From positions 1-18,188 of the forward strand of contig CAYZEE010000021.1 of NCBI GenBank assembly GCA_964477485.1: a stretch of 18,188 nt of DNA, read 5' to 3'. A program made the translations under genes and the position numbers. Origin of the DNA: CAYZEE01 sp964477485. Its GTDB lineage: Bacteria; Patescibacteriota; Microgenomatia; Levybacterales; UBA12049. Below are positions 7,727-14,064 of the stretch, in pieces (positions within the stretch are counted from its first letter, which is position 1; every line of letters begins with the position of its first letter). The notes beneath the pieces are model-generated. The model had not been told where the DNA came from. It saw only the letters and a list, made by a program, of their open reading frames with translations, and searched no databases.

Positions 7727-8494
7727 ATGACTATGGAGCAAAGAAAAACAGGGGTTCAAACTTTACCTACCGCAGATCAATTAGCGCAGAAGGAAGATGG
7801 AGTTTTAAATCCAAAAAGGATTGAGGTTCCAGCGCCTCCAAAGGATCTTCTTAATACACAAGCAAGTCTTGCTGAAAAAGGCATTACAATTTTTGAAGCA
7901 CACTATTTACCAACTTTAACTCTTGAGTAAGACTCAACACTTGCCGGATGGCAAATAAAACCCCAAGATTGATTTTATAAGAATATAAAAAATGGGAAAA
8001 TACTTCAAGGTGCAAAAAGACTTCCCGGTATGTGGGTTCTGATAGATAAAAGCCCCAAACCAAATTACGACAGAGGATTACAATTATATCCAAATGATCC
8101 ATATGCTTCTATTCTCGCAGAGCTTAGAAAAACAGGAAAAATCGCAATTCCAGATCGCGTAAAACATGTACCTGAAACTTCCAGATTTGGAGTATCTCTT
8201 GATGAAATAGAGGGAGAGGTTGTCCCGCAAGTAGCACAAGGAATATTAGGAATTGTTTCTTCAAGAGTTAGGGTTCCTAAGGAAATAGAGTTTAATTTTA
8301 TAGGAAATCTCCATCATCCGGAATGGGGAAGAACAAATACTTCGGAATGGATGCATGATGGCTTCGGGGGCGTCGGTCGTTTGTTCGGCGGTGACTCTGA
8401 CTACGGTGGTCTTGTCTACGTCGACGACTATTGGCCTGACGATCACCGTGACCGCATTGGTTTTCGTCTTCTGGCAGAATTTCCCCAAGAATAA
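7727..8494 (+). pseudogene. Unrecognised protein interrupted by two in-frame stops
   Basis: A single reading frame runs from ATG 7727 to TAA 8492-8494, about 255 codons, but contains TAA at 7928-7930 and TGA at 7970-7972. Between and after the stops the frame stays open and protein-like (DSTLAGWQIKPQD, then FYKNIKNGKILQG), so this was one gene. The TGA probably replaces a tryptophan codon. Visible features are a proline-rich N-terminus and a conserved-looking segment EFNFIGNLHHPEWGRTNT. I do not know its function. The last 120 bases are strikingly GC-rich (see findings). It has an intact strong promoter. Alternatives are stop-codon readthrough, base-calling error, or independent expression of the 154-residue distal part from ATG 8030, for which no Shine-Dalgarno or promoter is obvious. 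Confidence 0.7.
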
Positions 8495-8530
8495 TCCTTG
8501 AACCCTTAATTTTAGTTTTTACAAAGTCAA

Positions 8531-8539
8531 TGATATAAT
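8531..8539 (+). promoter_or_regulatory. Extended -10 promoter of pth
   Basis: TGATATAAT is a perfect extended -10. A weak TTTAGT lies 17 bases upstream of the hexamer. Transcription would begin near 8546, about ten bases before the ATG, with no Shine-Dalgarno sequence. Confidence 0.8.
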
Positions 8540-8555
8540 TAGCAAAGATTTTGTT

Positions 8556-9179
8556 ATGAAACTTATTGTGGGACTCGGTAATCCGGGAGATAGATATGAA
8601 AAGACCAGACACAATCTGGGTTTTATGGTCGTTGGCCAGTTTTTGAAAGATTTTGAAAACACAAGGAATACTGTTTGGGAGGATAATAAAAGATTTAAGA
8701 GCGATATCAAGGAAATTGAATGGCAGCCCAAGCAAGGAGATCTGGAGAAAGTTATCCTTGCAAAGCCAAAGACTTATATGAATAACTCCGGCCTGGCTGT
8801 TTCTTTGATATCTGCATATTTTAATTTCCCGGCATCTGATATCTGGATTATTCATGATGATATTGACTTGCCGCTTGGCTCAATGAAAATTAGATTTGGC
8901 GGGGCATCGGCCGGACACAGAGGGGTAGATTCTATTATTAAAAGTTCAAATACTGATAAATTTTGGAGATTTAGACTTGGGATAGGACACCCCAAAAGAA
9001 TTCAGAATTCAGAATTCAAAATTCAAAATTTAGGAGAGGTTGATGATTTTGTTTTGGAAAAATTCAGATCTGATGAGGCTGGGAAAGTAAGAGAGATTAT
9101 AAAAAGAGGGTCAAAGGCCATAGAGGAGGCACTTGAAAAAGGACTTGAGAGGGCAATGAATAGGTTTAATACGAAATGA
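8556..9179 (+). CDS. pth: Peptidyl-tRNA hydrolase
   Basis: Pth frees tRNA from peptidyl-tRNAs that drop off the ribosome. The 207-residue protein begins MKLIVGLGNPGDRYEKTRHN, containing the family's substrate-binding Asn10 and catalytic His20. KTYMNNSG and HDDIDLPLG carry the other expected active-site residues. The motif usually written GHNG reads GHRG here, so the Asn equivalent to E. coli N114, which helps bind the tRNA, is replaced by Arg. Residues about 150-159 (IQNSEFKIQN) come from four heptad repeats between the LGIGHPKR and FVLEKF blocks. The stop codon overlaps the next start as ATGA, indicating translational coupling. Confidence 0.95.
   Translation: MKLIVGLGNPGDRYEKTRHNLGFMVVGQFLKDFENTRNTVWEDNKRFKSDIKEIEWQPKQGDLEKVILAKPKTYMNNSGLAVSLISAYFNFPASDIWIIHDDIDLPLGSMKIRFGGASAGHRGVDSIIKSSNTDKFWRFRLGIGHPKRIQNSEFKIQNLGEVDDFVLEKFRSDEAGKVREIIKRGSKAIEEALEKGLERAMNRFNTK
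9003..9030. repeat. Four tandem heptads inside pth
   Basis: CAGAATT, CAGAATT, CAAAATT and CAAAATT follow each other directly, and further partial units flank them. They encode part of IQNSEFKIQN in a surface loop of Pth. Confidence 0.85.
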
Positions 9180-9463
9180 AGTCAGTCAGGGATATATTAA
9201 AAAGTTTCGATCCGGTAAAAGATAAATATATTTCCCGCGAGTTTCAGTCTTATGGGATATATCTGTCAGAGGAATTGAATGACTCAAAACATAAAGGTCT
9301 GTATATAAAACTGGCAAAAACGGTACACCGTTCAATTCTAGAGAAGGCACTTTCTTTTGCAGTTGACAGCAATGCAAAAAATAAAGGGGCTCTTTTTATG
9401 TGGAAACTAACCGAGTTTAAAAAGCTCGGAAATTCTAAATCCAAAAAACTAAATCCTAAATAA
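9176..9463 (+). CDS. Unrecognised 95-aa protein coupled to pth
   Basis: The ATG overlaps the pth stop codon by the ATGA arrangement, so translation is probably coupled. The protein is basic and soluble. It contains YGIYLSEELNDSKHKGLYIKL (split here as YGIYLSEEL and HKGLYIKL), then a helix LEKALSFAVDS and KGALFMWKL. I have the impression that small proteins of this type recur in CPR genomes, but I cannot name the family. The last residues (NSKSKKLNPK) are encoded by AT-rich repeat sequence, so the original C-terminus may have been shorter. The coupling to pth suggests a role near translation, which is only inference. Confidence 0.75.
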   Translation: MKSVRDILKSFDPVKDKYISREFQSYGIYLSEELNDSKHKGLYIKLAKTVHRSILEKALSFAVDSNAKNKGALFMWKLTEFKKLGNSKSKKLNPK

Positions 9464-9536
9464 TATTTAAAATTCAAATTTTAAAATTTTGGTGATTGAA
9501 GCTTAGAATTTATTTGAGATTTGTAATTTTGATATT
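9430..9536. repeat. AT-rich repeat block between the pth unit and acyP
   Basis: Heptad-like units read CTAAATC/CAAAAAA on the left and the complementary GATTTGTAATTTTGA type on the right, so the block can fold back on itself. Bases 9507-9534 resemble bases 31-58 upstream of recF. A candidate extended -10, TGATATTGT (9530-9538), lies at its right edge. Confidence 0.6.
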
Positions 9537-9547
9537 GTATTTTTATT

Positions 9548-9818
9548 ATGCAAGCTCGTGTTCTTATAACCGGTTTTTATTCAGAGAGTTGGATTTAGGC
9601 AGCATATCAAAAGAAAGGCTCGAAATCTCGGGCTTACCGGCTGGATTAAAAATTTACCGGATGGTCGGGTAGAAGCACTGTTTAGTGGAACAAAAGATAA
9701 AATAGAGGAGGCTATTTCTGAATGTTCAAAAGGCCCATTTTTCTCAGAAGTCAAAGACATAGAAGTCAGTTGGGAGGAGAGTGAGGAAGAATTTATTGAT
9801 TTTGACGTATTGCATTAG
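9548..9818 (+). pseudogene. acyP: Acylphosphatase with a one-base frameshift
   Basis: Acylphosphatases hydrolyse small acyl phosphates. The gene starts at ATG 9548 (MQARVLITGF), ten bases after the -10-like TATTGT. A run of five T at 9574-9578 breaks the frame. With four T the sequence reads on as GFIQRVGFRQHIKRKA, which is the diagnostic acylphosphatase active-site loop with its catalytic Arg, then LTGWIKNLPDGRVEALFSG with the catalytic Asn, ending in VLH at the TAG 9816-9818. The repaired product would be 89 residues, a normal family length. The indel lies in a homopolymer, so a sequencing error or a phase-variable tract are both possible. The 3' end overlaps the convergent yibE/F gene by 26 bases. 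Confidence 0.85.
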
Positions 9819-10926
9819 GATCTATTCTTTTAAATGCATAACTTGCTATGAAGGCAACAATTGGAACAGACAATAGAAGTCCTATGCTTCCTGCTATGAC
9901 TTTAATTATTTCATCAGAAACGATTTCACTATTTAATATAACCCAATAAGGGATAATGTGCAGGATTTAACACAAGGAAGATAAAAACCGCAAAAGCCGA
10001 GCCTACATATGCAAGTATTAAAGTGTTGACTAAAGACGCAATGTGTTCTTTTCCCACATTTGTGCCTTCCCCAAAAAGGGATAAAAACCTAAGTTTCGGG
10101 TTTGCTTTCTTAAGTTCATAAATCGTTGCCGATTGAGTAGTTGTTATATCATTTAAAGCTCCCAATGTTCCAATAATCACTCCGCTTAAGAAAAGACCTT
10201 TTATATTTATAATGCTTGTTGAGCCGATCTGGAGAGAATAAAAATCTTCATTGCCAAGTCCTGTTATTCTATTTAAATTTATCGCAATTATTGCAAAAGC
10301 AGCAGTTAAAAAAAGAGAAATAAGGGTAGAAAAAAGCGCGATTGTAGTTTTCTTAGATATGCCATGAGCAAGATAGGTTGTTAAAAAAAGAATTATTACT
10401 GGCCTATCAGCGTAACAGTTAGCGGATCATCGCCTTTTAATATACTTGGCACAATAAAAAGAACGATAGTCCCAAGACTTACCAGCATGCCGAAAATTGA
10501 ACCAAGACCCTTCATTCCGGCAATAAATAACACTGCAAAAAAGAAAATTATTAAGAACAAGAAAAGTGTACCCAGTCTATAAAAATCATAAATAGAGTAG
10601 ACGTTTTTGCCGTTTGGGTAGTTCGTTTTAAGCAGAACTATATCTTGATTTTTATCTACGAGTTGATCTCTTGTGATTTGAGCTTCTTTTCCGTTTTCTA
10701 TAGTTATATACTTCCCTTTTTCGGTGCCATCCAATACTTGAATTTTTAATGTCTGATAATAGTAGCTTACTCCGTTTATCTTTTTTTCTCCTTGTTCTAT
10801 AACTTTAACAACCTGGGCCTTGGAAAATCTTTGCTTAAAGGCTTGAGCTTGGTTACTGCTCTGTGCGTAGATAGGCTTGGGTGATGTAATGATTAGAAAT
10901 AGAAATAGCAATATTATTTTTTTCAC
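9793..10926 (-). pseudogene. YibE/F family membrane protein with two opposite frameshifts
   Basis: YibE/F proteins are multi-spanning membrane proteins of uncertain function. The GTG at 10926 gives a clear signal peptide (KKIILLFLFLIITSPKPIYA) and follows an extended -10. A soluble domain with strand-rich segments comes next, then membrane helices. The frame ends at TAA around 10396-10398, right after LTVTLIG, while the family sequence continues in the -1 frame (VIILFLTTYLAHG, then GALNDITTTQSATIYELKKA and HIASLVNTLILAY). Near 9945 a second shift restores the original frame: removing one base of the AA at 9945-9946 gives PLWVILNSE, followed by GSIGLLLSVPI, ending at TAA 9793-9795. Total about 377 codons, the usual family length. 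Confidence 0.85.
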
Positions 10927-10936
10927 AGATTGTTTG

Positions 10937-10945
10937 ATTATACCA
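10937..10945 (-). promoter_or_regulatory. Extended -10 promoter of the yibE/F gene
   Basis: On the minus strand TGGTATAAT (10945-10937) lies ten bases before the GTG at 10926, giving a leader of at most about four bases. This fixes the GTG as start rather than the in-frame ATG at 10983. Confidence 0.75.
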
Positions 10946-10966
10946 GATAATTTCACCCCTTGAAAA

Positions 10967-10983
10967 ATGCAACTAAGTTGCAT
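10967..10983. promoter_or_regulatory. Perfect 8-1-8 palindrome between yibE/F and the fur-like gene
   Basis: ATGCAACT-A-AGTTGCAT is a perfect inverted repeat. Its last base is the first base of the fur-like gene's -10 box, and it lies just upstream of the yibE/F promoter. Size, symmetry and position fit a Fur/Zur-family operator, so the regulator probably represses itself and possibly the divergent gene. Confidence 0.7.
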
Positions 10984-10988
10984 ATAAT
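10983..10988 (+). promoter_or_regulatory. -10 box of the fur-like gene
   Basis: A perfect TATAAT is followed six bases later by ATG at 10995, predicting a leaderless message. It touches the 10967-10983 palindrome. Confidence 0.75.
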
Positions 10989-10994
10989 TTGGTT

Positions 10995-11396
10995 ATGATG
11001 TTTTCTAAACTACCGAGAAGAACCCCTGCAAGAGTCGCAATAATAGAATTTCTCCTGAGAACTAATGTTCCGATTGATGTGGCGCAGATTATTAATTTTC
11101 TAAGATCGAAAGACCTTAAAACAAACAAAGTTACGGTTTACAGAATTATGGATGCATTGCTTAGGAACAGAATTATTGACAGAGTAGGGTTTGGAGAAGG
11201 GAAGTTTAGATATGAAATAAAAAAAAGCCACCATCACCATCTAGTCTGTGCAACCTGTGAGAGGATTGAGGACATTGAAGATGATTTTATGAAAAAAATG
11301 GAAGAGAAAATTTACAAAAACAGAAAATTTAAAGTTAAAAACCATTCTTTGGAATTTTACGGATTTTGTAGAAACTGCTCTTTGAAAAAAAACTAA
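10995..11396 (+). CDS. Fur-family metal-responsive repressor (Zur-like by context)
   Basis: The 133-residue protein has an N-terminal winged helix (about 8-70, including TNKVTVYRIMDALLRN) and a C-terminal metal-binding dimer domain with SHHHHLVCATC and CRNC, the two CxxC pairs of the structural zinc site. The ATG at 10995 is chosen from the -10 box spacing; ATG at 10998 or TTG at 10989 are alternatives. The ZIP transporter gene starts two bases after the stop, so the pair is an operon, and this suggests zinc or another divalent metal as the signal. Which metal it senses cannot be read from the sequence. The adjacent palindrome is its likely operator. Confidence 0.92.
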   Translation: MMFSKLPRRTPARVAIIEFLLRTNVPIDVAQIINFLRSKDLKTNKVTVYRIMDALLRNRIIDRVGFGEGKFRYEIKKSHHHHLVCATCERIEDIEDDFMKKMEEKIYKNRKFKVKNHSLEFYGFCRNCSLKKN

Positions 11397-11398
11397 TT

Positions 11399-12124
11399 AT
11401 GGAAGCTATAATTCTTTCCTTTTTTACTTTTATATCAACGGGTGTAGGAGGTTTGTTTGCCTTAAATAACAAAAATAAACTCCATCTTATTATGAGTTTA
11501 ACCGCCGGCGTTTTGATTGGAGTTGTGTTTTTTGATTTAATGCCTGAGATATTTTCGCTTGCAAAAGACCATAGCTTAGATGTTTCTTCTGCTTTAATCT
11601 TTTTGGTTATCGGATTTTTGGTAATTCACATACTGGAGAAATTTGCGCTTATTCACTCTACGCATGAAGAGGAGTACGCAACTCATAAACATCCGACAGT
11701 GGGGTTAATTAGCGCTTCGGGGCTTTCATTTCACAGTTTTCTGGATGGCGTAGGAATAGGGCTTGGATTTCAAGTAAGTTCTCATGTCGGCTTGATTGTA
11801 GCACTTGCGGTTATTGCTCATGATTTCTCTGATGGTCTTAATACGGTTACTTTAATGTTAAGTCACAGGAACACAGTTAAAAGATCGATAATTCTTCTTC
11901 TTGTCGATGCTACAACTCCCATACTTGGTGTAGCTTCAACACTGATTTTTACTATCCCAAGTTACATTTTAATTCTGTATCTTGGTTTTTTTGCAGGATT
12001 TTTACTTTATATAGGAGCAAGCGATTTACTGCCGGAAGCACACAGCAAGCACAGTTCTTTTGGAATGATAGGACTTACAATAATTGGAATCTTGTTTATA
12101 TTTGCTGTTACCCGTATTAGCTGA
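11399..12124 (+). CDS. ZIP family divalent metal transporter
   Basis: ZIP proteins import zinc, iron or manganese across the inner membrane. The 241-residue protein has about eight hydrophobic helices. The central metal-binding helices carry the family signatures LSFHSFLDGVGIGLG and AVIAHDFSDGLNTV. A histidine-containing loop lies before them (HSTHEEEYATHKHP, about 86-99), as is common in this family. Spacing of two bases from the fur-like gene indicates co-transcription and coupling; no separate Shine-Dalgarno site is seen. Substrate choice is not determined by the sequence, but the neighbouring regulator makes zinc the first guess. Confidence 0.93.
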   Translation: MEAIILSFFTFISTGVGGLFALNNKNKLHLIMSLTAGVLIGVVFFDLMPEIFSLAKDHSLDVSSALIFLVIGFLVIHILEKFALIHSTHEEEYATHKHPTVGLISASGLSFHSFLDGVGIGLGFQVSSHVGLIVALAVIAHDFSDGLNTVTLMLSHRNTVKRSIILLLVDATTPILGVASTLIFTIPSYILILYLGFFAGFLLYIGASDLLPEAHSKHSSFGMIGLTIIGILFIFAVTRIS

Positions 12125-12158
12125 GGCTTAGAGAAGAAGATAATAGAGATCGACAGCT

Positions 12159-12989
12159 TTATTTTGCTTTTGCCAGTTCCTGATCGATAATCGTCTTAAA
12201 GGCGCTGTAAGGCTGGGCTCCGACCAGAGGTTGACCGTCAATAAATGCAGTCGGGGTGCCAGTTACTCCTGCTTTTTGCCCGGCCGAAAGATCATCCGAA
12301 ACATTTTTTGAATATTTATCAGAATTAAGACAAGACGAGAACTGGTTTGTATTAAGCCCCAAATCTCCAGCAAATCCTATTAACTTATCTTTTGTGAATG
12401 TTCCTGAATTTTCAGGCCCTTGGTGATCATAGAGGTAATTGTGGTAATCCCAGAATTTTCCCTGTTCATTGGCGCATTCTGCTGCTTCGGCTGCCCAGGT
12501 TGATTCCTGTCCCAGGAAAGCATACTGCCTGAAGGCAAATTTAACTTTGCCGGTGTTTACGTAATCTTTTATAAGACTAGGTTCTGTGTCTTTAAACCAC
12601 TTCTCACAGAAGGGGCATTGGAAATCGGCGAACTCAACGATAGTAACTTTAGCATCTTTATTCCCAAGGACTGGAAAATGCCCGGTATCAACACTCACCT
12701 TGGCGCCTGGCGTCGGCTGGGTTTGAGAATTGGGAGGCGGATTTGTCCCCTGTTGGGCTTGCGATGGAGGGTTAGCTGCTCCGCCTTTCTCAAGATAGGA
12801 AACTTTTGTATATAAAGCCCCTAACAGAAAAGAGGCAATGATAAGAAGAATAACCAAAAGTGGACTGTAAATTGCAGGCAAAGAGAATTTATTTAGATTA
12901 TTTTTGGGAGTTTCTGTTTCTTGTGTAGGCTTCTCTTTAATTGCTGTCATTCTTCGGACTACTCGTTTTCGTACTACTTTCTCGGCCAT
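12159..12989 (-). CDS. Membrane-anchored DsbA/BdbD-like thiol oxidoreductase
   Basis: This protein should introduce or shuffle disulfide bonds outside the cytoplasmic membrane. Numbered from 12989 (276 residues), a basic cytoplasmic N-terminus is followed by one membrane helix (about 42-61), a Pro/Gln-rich linker (about 72-96) and a DsbA-type thioredoxin domain with EFADFQCPFC, whose CPFC active site lies near 125-128, and the cis-Pro segment GVTGTPTAF near the C-terminus. The ATG at 12989 sits at the expected +1 of TTGACA-18-TACAAT. The longer frame starting at 13025 would begin inside the -35 box. It is divergent from the Crp/Fnr-type gene, and 34 bases separate it from the convergent ZIP gene. 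Confidence 0.93.
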   Translation of the reverse strand: MAEKVVRKRVVRRMTAIKEKPTQETETPKNNLNKFSLPAIYSPLLVILLIIASFLLGALYTKVSYLEKGGAANPPSQAQQGTNPPPNSQTQPTPGAKVSVDTGHFPVLGNKDAKVTIVEFADFQCPFCEKWFKDTEPSLIKDYVNTGKVKFAFRQYAFLGQESTWAAEAAECANEQGKFWDYHNYLYDHQGPENSGTFTKDKLIGFAGDLGLNTNQFSSCLNSDKYSKNVSDDLSAGQKAGVTGTPTAFIDGQPLVGAQPYSAFKTIIDQELAKAK

Positions 12990-12995
12990 GCAGCC

Positions 12996-13025
12996 ATTGT
13001 ATAGAAATTTTGGAATGGTTGTCAA
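12996..13025 (-). promoter_or_regulatory. Leaderless promoter of the DsbA-like gene
   Basis: On the minus strand TTGACA (13025-13020), an 18-base spacer and TACAAT (13001-12996) place +1 exactly on the ATG at 12989. Confidence 0.8.
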
Positions 13026-13061
13026 GCATCAAAACCTTCTCGTTTTTACAATAAAGTTATT

Positions 13062-13081
13062 CTTAAATTTAGTAATTTAAG
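13062..13081. promoter_or_regulatory. 8-4-8 inverted repeat between dsbA-like and crp/fnr-like genes
   Basis: CTTAAATT-TAGT-AATTTAAG is a perfect inverted repeat. It lies 36 bases upstream of the dsbA-like -35 and 11 bases upstream of the crp-like -35. Symmetry with a four-base spacer resembles Crp/Fnr-family sites (for example the FNR form TTGAT-N4-ATCAA), so it may be the binding site of the adjacent regulator acting on both genes. Confidence 0.55.
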
Positions 13082-13092
13082 CCACCAAAAAT

Positions 13093-13135
13093 TTGTTAGA
13101 TTGCTTACGTTATGCTACAATGCGACAATAAGGAG
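13093..13135 (+). promoter_or_regulatory. Promoter and ribosome binding site of the crp/fnr-like gene
   Basis: TTGTTA (13093-13098), a 17-base spacer and TACAAT (13116-13121, with the extended TG at 13113-13114) set +1 near 13128. AGGAG at 13131-13135 stands eight bases before the TTG start at 13144. Confidence 0.65.
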
Positions 13136-13143
13136 TTATATAC

Positions 13144-13791
13144 TTGACCCCATTAAAAAGATTAGAGGCTTTTTTCTCGGAATTTAAGCCTATTTTTTAT
13201 AAAAAGGGGGATATTATTCTACGACCCGGAGATACTCCTCAAGGCATCAGCTATCTAGAAAAAGGTTATACAAGATTGTATTCTATTTCATCCGAAGGCA
13301 AAGAATTAACTCTAGTAACATATAAGCCCGGTGATTTTTTCCCGGTTGTATGGACACTTACAGGGAGAACGAGCATTTATTATGTAGATGCAATAAGCAG
13401 TGCCATTCTAAGAAGAGCGCCGAGAGAAAAGTTCATGGAGCTGTTAAAAGAAGATTCCGAGATATTTATAGAAGTTACTATGGATATTATTAGAAGATTT
13501 CAGGATGCCCTAAGGCGTATGGAGCATCTTACGTTTGGTAACGCAAGCTCAAGGCTTGCATCAATTCTTTTAATTTATGCAGACCGGTTTGGATATAAAA
13601 AGGACAAAGGCAGGATTCAGATTCCAATACCTTTTACCCACAAAGATATTGCAAATCTGGTAGGCGTAGCGCGAGAGACAATAAGTATATAGCTTAAAAA
13701 ATTTGTAGATGCAGGTGTTGTGGGTTATAAAGGAGGATTTATTGTAATAAAAAAAAGACGGGTTCTTGAGAGGATGTCAGGCCTAATTTAA
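13144..13791 (+). pseudogene. Crp/Fnr family regulator interrupted by an in-frame TAG
   Basis: The frame starts at TTG 13144 behind an AGGAG site. It has a cyclic-nucleotide-binding-like beta-roll (about 15-110, with FYKKGDIILRPGD and YKPGDFFPV), a dimerisation helix near 115-140 and a helix-turn-helix with FTHKDIANLVGVARETISI. TAG at 13690-13692 (codon 183) falls in the recognition helix. The same frame continues as LKKFVDAGVVGYKGGFIVI (wing) and RRVLERMSGLI to TAA 13789-13791. Full length would be about 215 residues, normal for the family. No cysteine cluster for an Fe-S centre is seen, so an FNR-type oxygen sensor is not supported. A CAG to TAG change is the simplest explanation. Readthrough or an assembly error remain possible. 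Confidence 0.87.
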
Positions 13792-13821
13792 GTCTGCCTA
13801 GGGTTTACAAAAAATTCAGTA

Positions 13822-14058
13822 TCATCTCAGAGTAGAAGCTGCGCATGAAGCAGGAGATTCTTTTGGTTGAAACGTTCCTTGGGGCATTAAACATCTAGCG
13901 CTCTCCCGTCTGATGCCAAGCATCAGACCTCTGTTTACCCTGCAGAGTCCTTGTTTTTCCCCATTTTTAGCTATCTCAAATTGCTCGCCATTTACTTGAG
14001 CTAGGTCAAAAAATTTACACTGTCCGCAAAGTGCAAGTGAAGTTTCAACGCTCGCCAC
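13822..14058 (-). CDS. Small cysteine-rich protein, possible zinc or Fe-S binding
   Basis: This 78-residue protein is not recognised. It carries six cysteines: C11 and C14 in CGQCKFFDL, C39 in GLCRVNRG, C56 in ARCLMP, and two near the end (SCAAS region). The CxxC...C...C pattern suggests a small metal-binding fold. The GTG at 14058 sits exactly at +1 of TTGATT-17-TAAAAT, a leaderless arrangement matching other genes here, which supports reality of the gene. It converges with the crp-like gene. A Zn ribbon or an Fe-S protein would both fit the cysteines. Confidence 0.6.
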   Translation of the reverse strand: MASVETSLALCGQCKFFDLAQVNGEQFEIAKNGEKQGLCRVNRGLMLGIRRESARCLMPQGTFQPKESPASCAASTLR

Positions 14059-14064
14059 GAGTTA

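Noticed and set aside
7970..7972. Recoding of UGA as Trp or Gly, as in some CPR and mycoplasma lineages
   Set aside because: UGA ends several intact genes here (nnrD, the 5270 gene, pth, the ZIP gene, the SPW gene), and the same gene also holds a TAA.
8298..8855. 185-aa minus-strand frame opposite the end of the broken gene and pth
   Set aside because: It shadows pth and the GC-rich gene end, with no family resemblance and no start signals.
6386..9030. CRISPR array, considered because of tandem repeats
   Set aside because: The units are 7 bases with no spacers, scattered over genes, and no cas genes are present.
10396..10400. Programmed -1 frameshift in the yibE/F gene
   Set aside because: No X-XXY-YYZ slippery site or downstream stem is visible at the junction, and a second opposite shift would also be needed.
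12125..12158. Terminator between the convergent ZIP and DsbA-like genes
   Set aside because: No stem with a T-run could be found in the 34-base gap.
12990..13025. N-terminal extension of the DsbA-like protein from 13025
   Set aside because: It would begin inside the TTGACA -35 box; the ATG at 12989 lies at the promoter's expected +1.
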